Below are positions 23,560 through 32,676 of a DNA stretch of 64,000 nucleotides, piece after piece. The notes beneath the pieces were generated by a model. That model did not search any database. It was not told where the DNA came from and saw only the letters and a list, made by a program, of their open reading frames with translations. Every line of letters begins with the position of its first letter. The first letter of the stretch is position 1. The translations under genes were made by a program, and so were the position numbers. This DNA comes from Sphagnum magellanicum. Lineage: Eukaryota > Streptophyta > Sphagnopsida > Sphagnales > Sphagnaceae. Where the stretch lies: contig CM038916.1 in the NCBI GenBank assembly GCA_021904315.1, positions 3,968,001 through 4,032,000 of the forward strand, given 5' to 3'.

Positions 23560-26500
23560 ATTTCACTTGTAACTTGATGTGGTACATTTGTGTAATTTCT
23601 TGCCCCAATAAAAGAAAGGTGATGTCCTCATCACATTTTATGTTTCTTTTGCTTCTTTGTCGGTCTATTGTGGAATTCTTCTATGGCTTCTTGGGCATGT
23701 TCCATATCCAACTCATTCACCCAAGATGCCTGTATTGGTGGTATCCTTTCCATTTGACTAAATATTCTTGTTCCTGCCCCCGCCCCTTTAGTTGCCTTGA
23801 TTTGAACATGGCCTCCACTTCAAATTTTGGTTCATTATCAATGAAGTCGAGTGGAGGCCTTGAATTATGCACTTGACTAAGCTTTGAAGCATTGCGGGTG
23901 ACCAACTTCAAAAGTGAAACATGAAATATGGGATGGGATGAACTTTAAGATTTTTCGATAGTTTTAATTTATAAGTGTTGGGAAATTTCTTTTCCAACAT
24001 TTTGAATAGACCCGCATATGGGCCCAAAAACTTGTGGCTCAAACCTTTTGGCAACCGGAAATTTTTGATGTTCAACCACACTTCATCTCCTTCCTCAAAA
24101 TTCACCTCTCATCGAAATTTGTCTACAAAATCCTTGTACCATTTATGCACCTTTTCAAGATTGGCCTTAGCCATCTCCCACAAATGTCACCTCTCTTCAT
24201 CAAGTTATGTGACCATTGGCTCTTTTTCATTTGCATCACTTGGGGGTTGCCCATGTGCGGCCAAGTTGTAGGCACAATTGGTGACTTGCCCATCACCATT
24301 TGAAAAGGGGTGGTCCCTATTGCCGAATGCTCCAAATTGTTGTAACAAAATTCGACCAACTCCAAATGTTCCACCCAATCTTGTTGATTCACTACCACAT
24401 AATTCCTTAAGAATTGTTGGATAACCAAGTTCATTCTCTCGATTTATCCATTCGTTTGGGGTCGGAATGAAGTGCTCATCTTGAGCTTCGACCCCATGCA
24501 CTTCCACAAGGCTCGCCAAAACTTGCTTGTGAATTTTGGGTCTCAATCCAACACAATGTCCTTGGGGAGGCCATGATGCTTAAACACATGCGTGAAGAAC
24601 AACCTTCCTGTCTATTGGGCCGTGGAACTTTCCTTGGTGGAAATGAAATGTGCCATTTTGCTAAATAGATCCACCACCACCATGATTGCATCAAATCCCC
24701 TTGATGGTGGCAAATTCACCATGAAATCCATGGACACACTTTCTCACAGCCTTTCAAGAATTGGTAGTAGTTGTAACAATCTTACTTGTTTCTTATTGAA
24801 TGTTTGATTTTGTTAGCAAACCAAGTAAGTCTTCACATATTCCTCTACATCATCTTTCAAATTAAGCCAATAATAGGATTTTTTGAAAAATGTTATGGTG
24901 TGTTTTGTGCCACCATGGCTCGCAAGGGGCCCATCATGACACTCCTTCAAGAACACATCTTTAAATCTCCCTTTCAGAACATAAAACCAATTCTGCTTAT
25001 ACCACAATAATTCATTTTGCAAGTGGAAATGTGACTTAATTCCTTTTTGAATGTTTTGTTTCATTTCCTTGGAATTTTTTTCATATTAGCTCATTAGTCA
25101 AACTTCCTTTTGAAGCTTTGTTTCCCCCACATACACCACCTTAAGTTGGTGTTTGTAATTTAACGCATCAACCACCACATTTTCCTTCCCGGGCTTGTGT
25201 CGAAGGTTCACGTTGAACAAGGCTAATGTGTCTTGCCATTTCACTTATTTTGATGACAACTTTGGTTGAATGGCAAAATATTTCAAGGTGACATTATTAG
25301 TCCACACCACCGCATATTTTGGCCCCAAGTCTTGAGACAATGTATCACGGCCCACATTTCCTTTTCATGTGTTGGCCACCTTCATTCTGTGTCACTCAAC
25401 TTTTTGCTTTCAAATGTCACTAACCTTCCATCTTGCACTAGGACTCCTTCAATCACAAAGTGGAAGGCATCAAAATGAATTTCAAATTTTTGTCAAAGTC
25501 CGACAACTTCAACATGGGCATTTTCATCAAAATGCCTTTCAAGGTTTCAAAGGCTTCATTGCAAACTTCACCCCATTCATAAGTTCCAAATGATTTCTTC
25601 AAAAGGTTTGTCAAACGCGTGACAATCTTTGCAAAGTTCTTAATGAACTTGCGATAATAGGAAGCCAATCCTAAAAATGATCTTAAGGCTAAAATCAACC
25701 TAGGTGGCTCCCAATCCAAAATTGCTTTCACCCTTGTGGTCATCCATTTTCAAGCCTTTTTGGGTGATCCTATGTCCAAGGAAATTCACTTCCGTCACCC
25801 TAAATTTGCATTTCTCAAACTTAGCGTATAACTTGTGTTCTTTCAACCTTTGGAATGCCTTCTAAAGATGCTCCACATGCTCCTCCATAAAATTGTTATA
25901 GACCAAAATTTTGTCTATGTATGTGACCACAAATTCATCAGGCCATTCCCGAAAAATGTCATTCATGGGTGTGCAAATGTGGGGGGTGCATTGGTGAGTC
26001 CAAAATGCATCATCAAGAATTCGTATGAACCATACCTTGTGTGACAAACAATGTTTTCTTCATCCCCTTCTATAATTCGAATTTGATAATACCTCGAACA
26101 TAGGTCAATCTTATTAAACATTTTAGCTTTTGAGAATCGATCAAACAAATCGTCAATTCGAAGTAGTGGGTATTGATTTTTCACCATCACCTTATTGAAG
26201 GCTTTATAATCCACACATATCCTCAACATCACATCCTTCTTATGAATAAAAAAGGACGAGTGCCCCATACGGTGACATGCTAAGTGTAATGTATCCCTTT
26301 ATGAAGAATTCTTTGAGTTGAATTTTAAGTTTCTCCAACTCTTCATGATTCATTCGAATGGGGCCTTGGTAAGACATGCCATTCCTGACATCACCTCAAT
26401 TGCATGGTCGATTCATCTTCTCAGGGGAAATTCATCATGCAACTCTTCAAACATCACGTTTGGGGATTCATCTAACATTTGCTTAACACATTTGGGAAAA

Positions 26501-26990
26501 CTTACCAAGTTGGTAACTTCTTGTAATTCAAACTCATCCAACACATGCATCATACACAACATGCCATAACCTCTCATGCATTCCTTTTCCAAAGTTTTTT
26601 TTAACATCAAATGCATGGTCAATCCACTCACACTAAGCACTTCATGTGCTTTCACCTAAACGATCCCATTTTTGGATGGGATTATAACTAACCTATTGTG
26701 CCCTTCCATGAACACATTATTATGGGTGATGAATTCCATTCGCAAAATGCATTCCATTCCCACTTAACCAATTTAGTCCACCCGAAAATAACATTAAGTT
26801 ACTCCTTTTAGGCTAACATTGAATGCCTAAGGTGGAAGATGAGGTGAACATTGAATTAACCCCTTTTGCCTCTAAAACCCTTTCCAAACCCTCCCAAAGG
26901 GGACAAGCACATAGCTTATCCGAAATCCCATTCAAGAATCCCCTTAATTTGGGTTCGTAACCTTTTGGCCCAAACCCATTGGACGCATTG
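23560..26990 (-). pseudogene. Antisense decayed chromovirus pol (protease end through chromodomain)
   Basis: Reading leftward, fragments of the same polyprotein as the intact element appear in order: the protease-RT linker (26,413-26,655), RT fingers and palm (25,963-26,268), RT end and connection (25,453-25,743), integrase zinc region (24,813-25,064), integrase core (24,123-24,546), GPY module (23,908-24,105) and chromodomain (23,717-23,911). It is inactive. The catalytic YIDD reads YIDK, the first Cys of the integrase CxxC reads Tyr (KTYLVC), the integrase second-Asp region has TGA for an Arg codon, and the QTDGQTE region has TAA for Gln. Many frameshifts separate the pieces. Gag and most of the protease are absent. 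Beyond about 26,840 an unrelated open stretch (GFGPKGYEPKLRGFLNG) adjoins AT-rich sequence. The C-to-T style of many changes fits deamination of methylated cytosine. Confidence 0.85.
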
Positions 26991-28344
26991 GCATTACTAC
27001 AAAAGTGTGGTGTAGTTCATTAACCTAAATCATTATGGGACCTTAAAAATGAAATAAGTTCATTACATTTTAATGATTTCACCTTGGTTAAAGTTATTTC
27101 ACTATAATATCACTATGTAAACATCATGTTTCACTACTAGTTAATATAATTCACTATCATAATTTATTGTAATAAATAGATTTATTTTTATGTTGTTTGA
27201 AATGCCTTATATATGTTACTTTATGATAAACCTTATATTATTTTAGGCTACTTTAGTTATTTTAACTTATACCTTATGTTATTATAAGTTATTATAGGCT
27301 ATTATAAATTATTATACGTTATTCTACTTTAAAATATCTTAGTGAGCTTATTATAGGTTTTTTAGGTTATATAAAATTAAATTATTCAACTAACTTTCGG
27401 CTATACCTTAGGTTATTTTATTTTAAATTAATATATGTTATTTCAAATTATACTTTATGTTATTCAAGGTCATTCTACTTTATCCCAAGTATAATAACTT
27501 AAAATGTTTTAAATTAAAATGTAATGACTTAAAATAAAATAGCCTATAATAGTCAATAATAGCTTATGAAAAATTATTTAAAATAGCCCAAAATAAAATA
27601 ACTACCAATAGCCTATAATAATATAACTTAAAATATCCAATAATAATTTATAATATAATAATGATTAATAGTCATAATATAACAAAAAAAACCACCAATG
27701 GCCTATAATAAAATAGTCACCAATAGCCTATAGTAATTTGACCACCAATAGTCATTAATAACCACCAATATCCACCAATAACCATTAATAAAATAACCAT
27801 GAATAGCTATTAATATAATATCCACCAATAGTTATTAATGGTTATTGGTGGATATTCTATTGGTGGATATTCCATTGGTAAACAAAAGTAACTTAGAATA
27901 ATCGAAAGTAACATAGGGTGAAATGATTAAAAACAGCCAAAAATAAACTGAAAATATCCATAAATAATTATAAATAATGTAGAGTGAAATAAATTAAAAC
28001 AATGAAAAGTAGCTCTAGAATAGTTGAAAATAACCTAACATAGGTAGTATTATTATATTAGCAAAAAAATTATGCATTTATTAAACATTTTTTTTCAAAT
28101 GAATGGTCATTGAAATGTTATTGAATAATGATATTCAAAAAAACATTTGTTCAAATGATTTTACACCTTCAAAAGGAAATAAATGTAATTATGTATATTA
28201 TTGAAAAAACTTTTAAATTAAAATTTAATATTTAATTTGGACAAAATATCAATAAAATATGAATTTTCAAAGTTTATTTTTTTATAATGTTTAAAATGTG
28301 TTTTTGATAAATAGATTGCAATGTTACACAATATCACAACAAAT

Positions 28345-28415
28345 GCGGTGCCTTGATGGTAGGGGTGTTTGCCTCCATTCCAAACATCAAGGGATCAAAC
28401 CTCACAAATGGTGTG
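28345..28415 (+). mobile_element. SINE-like RNA polymerase III box pair, copy 1
   Basis: GGTGCCTTGATGGTAGGGG resembles a tRNA A box, and GGGATCAAACCTC about 20 bases later resembles a B box (GGTTCRANNCC). A second copy occurs in the ~785-bp duplication. It could be a tRNA-derived SINE head; no poly-A tail or target duplication was defined. Confidence 0.25.
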
Positions 28416-29124
28416 TTTGTGGTTAATAATTATAAGTTGACCGAATATTCTCCTATGTGGGAACCATTAATAAAATAATCACTAATAAAATAATTACCAA
28501 TATCCAAAATAGAATAATCATTAATAACCACTAATATTTTTAATAAAAGAACAACTAGTAGTCACCAATAGTTTAGCCACCAATAGCCATACATTATAAT
28601 TGCTAAAAAAAAAATTAAAATTGCCAAACATAATTTAAAATAAAATAATTCATAATAGACAAAATTAACCTACAATAGCTTAGAATTGCCAATAATAACA
28701 TAACGTGAAATAGCCTTTAATAACCAAAAATAATTGAAAATAACCATAAATATTCGTAGATAATGTGAGGTAAAATAATTTAAATTAATGAAAAGTAGCC
28801 TTATAATAGCTAAAAATAGCCTAACATAGGTAAAATTATTATATTAGCAAAAATATTATTCATTTATTAAACATTTTGTTCCTAAAAAAAAGTGGTCATT
28901 GAAATGTTATTGAATAGTGATATTCAAAAAAAATTTGGTTCAAATGATTTTACACTTTCAAAAAGAAATAAATGTACTTATGTACATTATTGAATTTTTT
29001 AAAAATGTAGACTTGAATCATTTCATTTGAACAAATTTCAATAAGATATGAATTTTCAAAGTTTATGTTTTTGTAATGTTTAAAATGAAGTATTTAGTAA
29101 ATAGAATGTAATATAACATATTAT

Positions 29125-29200
29125 CACAACAAATGGCGTGGCTTGATAGTAGAGGTGTTTACCCCCTTTCTAAAGGTCAAGGGATCAAACCTCACCAATG
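29125..29200 (+). mobile_element. SINE-like box pair, copy 2
   Basis: TGGCTTGATAGTAGAGGTG (A-box-like) and GGGATCAAACCTCACC (B-box-like) in the same arrangement as at 28,345. It is part of the duplicated segment. Confidence 0.25.
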
Positions 29201-29347
29201 GTGTGTACATGGTCAACAATGGTAAGTTAATTGAATATTTTCCTATTTAGTTCTCTAAAATAGGTGCATAGGTTGATTACGTGGTTTTTAAATCTAGGTT
29301 AGGTTTTTAACTTAACCTAAGTAGTGACACCAAATGTCACTACCAAA

Positions 29348-30460
29348 TGTCGCGCTCCCAAGTTCCTCGTAGACCCACTTGAGGGTCCAAGTATGCGGCG
29401 ATGTGGAAGCGGTTGGAACTTGGGGCATGATCCTGACTTCTAGCACTAGAAAGGGGTGAGAGGGGCGTGCTAAAAGTCCCAGGAAAGACTAACAAGAGTG
29501 GACAAGCTTGACTCACTCACGCGGACCCTCCATGAACCACTCCAAGTGGTTAGTCCAAAGTTGGAGCACCTTTGGTGCTAGGAAGAGCCACGGCCCAGAC
29601 CTTGGGGAAACCATCACCTTCCCCCCTTTAGAACTCATCATGGAACCTTTTTGGTGTTGGGACAAGCCACTGGTGAACTCGGACTCACTTTGAACACACA
29701 CACACTCCGGGCTCGGGAGTAAGCCACCACCTCACTCCCTTGATGGGGAAGCCAGCATCTTCCTCCCTTGTGGAAGCCAACCACTTCCCCCCTTATAGTA
29801 TACTCTGTGACTCTCCACGGAGCCCACATCCAAATGGCTATTTTTCCCGGTACTCCCGAAAGGGAGTCCCAAAATCGCGCCAAATGGGACTCCCGGGACT
29901 TTGGAGCCCCATAACTTTGCGAGCAGACCTCGGATCGCGATGCGGTCTAAAGCAAAGTTGTAGGTCTCGTCGAGACCTTTCCAATGGTATGTCGCACGTC
30001 CTCTACAGCCAAGTATTTTGGGTCGATTCCCGACTTTTAGTGGTCGGGAGTCAAAACTGGTAGTTCGACTCCCGGCCCTTCTTTTGGCCATAACTTGTGT
30101 TACAGATGTTTGAATGAGCAATGCGAGCCCATTTTAGACATTTACGCTTCAAGAGCTTTCCATTGATATAAAGAACGCCACAATCCATTGAGGTTTGACC
30201 CCTGCAATCGCTCTTTGAAGTTTCGGGAGTCCACCGGGACTCCATCTCCCCAAGTGGGAGTTGCCTTGGGAGTGTGAGTGTTCACTCCCTCACACTCCCT
30301 AGCACTTTCTTGCACTCCCGGGAGTATGTGGTGTGACTCCCGGGCTTCCTCTTGGCTTAACTCCCGGGTTTCCTCTTGGCTTAACTCCCGGGCTTCCCTT
30401 TGGCCCGCACCCTTGCAATTCCCTTTGCCATGGTCGCGAGCCCAAGCTAAGGTTGCAACA
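29348..30460 (-). mobile_element. LTR of the chromovirus family, long variant
   Basis: Minus-strand LTR. The plus strand begins TGTCGCGCTCCCAAG (29,348) and ends GGTTGCAACA (30,460), next to CTCTCCCCCA, the complement of the PPT. Most blocks of the intact LTR are recognisable in reverse, including GGAAGCCAACCACTTCCCCC-type, ATCCAAATGGC and the GGGAGTC...GACTCCC hairpin near 30,047-30,076. At about 1,113 bp it is longer than the 818-bp LTR, partly from a 24-bp tandem repeat. It may be the 5' LTR of the relic to its left or belong to a separate insertion. Confidence 0.7.
30336..30405 (-). repeat. 24-bp tandem repeat inside the LTR
   Basis: ACTCCCGGGCTTCCTCTTGG-type unit at 30336, 30360 and 30384 (the third partial). 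It expands this LTR relative to the others. Confidence 0.75.
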
Positions 30461-30626
30461 CTCTCCCCCACTAGAAGAAGAGGTCAATGTCCTCATTGAC
30501 ACTTAGAGTTTTTCTCTCTCACGGTTGCACTCCCGGGAGCATGTGATGTGACTCTCGGGTCTACTATTAGGCCCGCACCTTGTAGCCCCTTTGCCTTGGC
30601 CTTGAGCCAAGGCTAGGGTTGCGACA
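30461..30626 (-). mobile_element. PPT remnant, internal 3' fragment and second partial LTR
   Basis: From 30,461 the sequence reads as the complement of the PPT and about 50 bases of the internal 3' region (AATGTCCTCATTGACACTTA, matching 37,909-37,930 of the intact element). It then re-enters LTR-like sequence (GGGAGCATGTGATGTGACT near 30,537) and ends GGTTGCGACA at 30,626. So an LTR end recurs about 166 bases after the first. Confidence 0.6.
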
Positions 30627-31810
30627 CATGTCAATTACTCATTGGCTAAAAATCATAAAATTATCAATAATTTTATATATTAAATAATTAAAATTTAATT
30701 GATTTCCATGCTATCGAATTAATTAATTAATAAGTGAATGGCTTGATAAATTTATATTTCATTTAAAAATAACCTTGTTTCACTAGATACTAATGAACCA
30801 ATTCACTATGCGTAATAATTAATTTTCATTCACTAGGTGTTTAACCAATTTCACCATGGTAAAAATGTTCAAATTCACTCAAAATCTAATGAAACCCAGA
30901 GTGAATTAGGACACATTTTGGTGTAATGTGGGGAATTGAACTCCAATCCACCAACTTAACACCCTCCCATAGTGCCATGGTGCCACTCACCATGGCCAGT
31001 CTTGGTGTGGAGCCTCGTTCAAAAAGGCATCTCACCCCCCTTCTGTGGTGACCAAAAAATTTCAGTCACCATAGAAAAAGGGCAATCATAAATTTTCAGT
31101 CATCGCAAGGTTTGGTAACTAAAAAAGTTTGGTCATTGTACATTATGGCGATTAGATTTTTTTCAGTCACCATAAGGTACGATGACCAAATTTTTTCAGC
31201 ATTCCATTGCCATAAGGTATGGCAACTAAAAAAATTAAATTGCCATGAAGTTGACAACAACCAAAATGAATCCAGTTTCGGTCACCCATAAACCTACCCC
31301 GGGTAGCCCAAAAATGCTTTTGATTTAAGTTGACCCTAGGCTGACCTAAATTGATCTTATATTGACATGACATAGGGGTACGTCTACTTGTTAAAATACG
31401 TAGATGATATAATCTAAAATAATGGGAGTTATATGTCTTTAAATATAATATTGTTGAATTTTGTAATTATAAATTATTTTCAAGAACTAAACTTGTTGCC
31501 TATGTCGACATAAACCAGTGATATCTACCTTAATCCTTTCATTTGATCTTAGAAGTTTGTGAATAACAATCCCTTCATTAATATTTGGATCCAAGGATTC
31601 AAAAGTAAAGCACTTATGGTTGTGATTGCACAATGTTGTATCATAATGTGCACAAGAACAAAATTATTTATAAAGATGCCAAGAAATCTTTACATTTTGA
31701 AGGTAATTACAATGAATTCTATCCATAATAATGAGCATACATTGAACATATATTATTAGATCTTTGTTATACAATATTAAATTATCATCAATAATAATTA
31801 AATAATATTA
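30627..31810. other. Spacer between the two chromovirus copies
   Basis: AT-rich, no gene. Around 31,040-31,270 the words CAGTCACCA, GGTAACTAAAAA and ATTGCCATAAGGTATGG recur as short imperfect repeats. Confidence 0.4.
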
Positions 31811-31815
31811 TTGAC
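31811..31815. repeat. Target site duplication, left (TTGAC)
   Basis: Identical to 38,776-38,780 at the other end of the element. Five bases is the usual length for Ty3/gypsy insertions. Confidence 0.95.
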
Positions 31816-32633
31816 TGTCGCAACCCCACTTTGGCCAAGTGTGGGGGTGAAGCCCAACACTTGGAAAAGTTGGAGGTTGGGAGTCTTTCGGGACTCCCGA
31901 ATGTTCAGAGCTCGACAGCAAGGGGCAAACACCTCGCGTTGGAGTGTTCTTGGTGTCATTGGAAAGGTCTTGAAACGTAGATATCGAAAATGCCCTCGCA
32001 TTGGCAATTCGGACATCTGCAGCCCAAGTTATGGGCAAAAGAAGGGCCGGGAGTCAAACTGGCAGTTTGACTCCCGACCACTAAAAGTCGGGAATCGACC
32101 TCTTCCTGACGTCCGATTTGAGCGCGCGACATGGCGCTGGAAAGATCTCGACAAGGGCTACAACTTTGGTTCAGACCTCGTCGCGATCCAACTCTACAGT
32201 CGGGAGTTATGACGGTTCAAAGTGCCGGGAGTCCCACCGAGACTATTTCGGGACTCCATTTCGGGAGTCCCGGGAATTTATGCCATTTGGATGTAGCCTC
32301 GGCGGAGAGGCGCAGAGAATACTATAGGGAGTATGGTGGTGGCATACTCCTGAGCCAAGGATGTGTTGAGTCCAAGTGAGTCCGGGTCCCTGTGGCTTGT
32401 CCCAACACCAAAAGAGTGCAAATGGATTCTAACCAACTCATGTTGGTTTGTGATGTAGGTTCGTGTGATCTAAAAGCTTGATCTCTTCCTAGTCTAATCC
32501 CGGGGCTCCCAACTCGACCCTCTACCCCTTTCTAGAGTTGGAAGCCAGGAGCGTGCTACCAAGTTCAACTTTCCGCAACTTGACTTTGTGAAACCCTCAA
32601 GTGGGTTTCACCCCGTGACTTGGGAGCGCGTCA
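31816..32633 (+). repeat. 5' LTR, 818 bp
   Basis: TG...CA ends. U3 contains at least eight GGGAGTC or GACTCCC words and a 13-bp-stem hairpin at 32,048-32,076. A weak TATA-like AATACTATAGGG lies near 32,318-32,330, which would place R and U5 in the last 280 or so bases. Confidence 0.97.
32048..32076 (+). promoter_or_regulatory. Conserved LTR hairpin (5' LTR)
   Basis: CGGGAGTCAAACT, a GGC loop, then AGTTTGACTCCCG: 13 paired bases with a 3-base loop. The same fold is present in the right LTR (38,191-38,219) and, with a C-G to T-A exchange in the stem, in the solo LTR at 1407-1433. Confidence 0.6.
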
Positions 32634-32635
32634 CG

Positions 32636-32647
32636 TGGTATCAGAGC
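32636..32647 (+). promoter_or_regulatory. Primer binding site, initiator-Met tRNA
   Basis: TGGTATCAGAGC starts two bases after the 5' LTR and is complementary to the 3' end of plant initiator methionine tRNA. It primes minus-strand DNA synthesis. Confidence 0.95.
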
Positions 32648-32676
32648 AAGTGGTGAAGCTCACTTCTTGGGTTGGA

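Larger units (their letters stand above)
26991..29340. repeat. AT-rich minisatellite-like region with a ~785-bp duplication
   Basis: No coding. The stretch 27,230-27,860 and parts of 28,460-28,700 consist of imperfect short units built from CCACCAATAGCC, TAATAACCA and AAAATAGCC. A larger direct duplication is clear: 27,935-28,463 and 28,718-29,260 share TAGCCTAACATAGG, TTATTAAACATTTT, GGTCATTGAAATGTTATTG, CAAATGATTTTACAC and AAGGGATCAAACCTCAC in order, offset by about 785 bases. The region sits between the pol relic and the next LTR where gag would be expected. Confidence 0.7.

Noticed and set aside
23541..25593. Plus-strand open frames of 70-111 codons
   Set aside because: They are antisense shadows of the decayed chromovirus pol, whose minus-strand reading shows conserved motifs.
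29508..30502. Open frames on both strands in the long LTR variant
   Set aside because: GC-rich LTR sequence has few stops; the frames coincide with LTR blocks and the 24-bp repeat.
32620..32676. Start of gag-pol before the first ATG
   Set aside because: The frame is open from 32,620 but that codon is TTG and lies in the LTR and PBS; the first ATG is 32,677.
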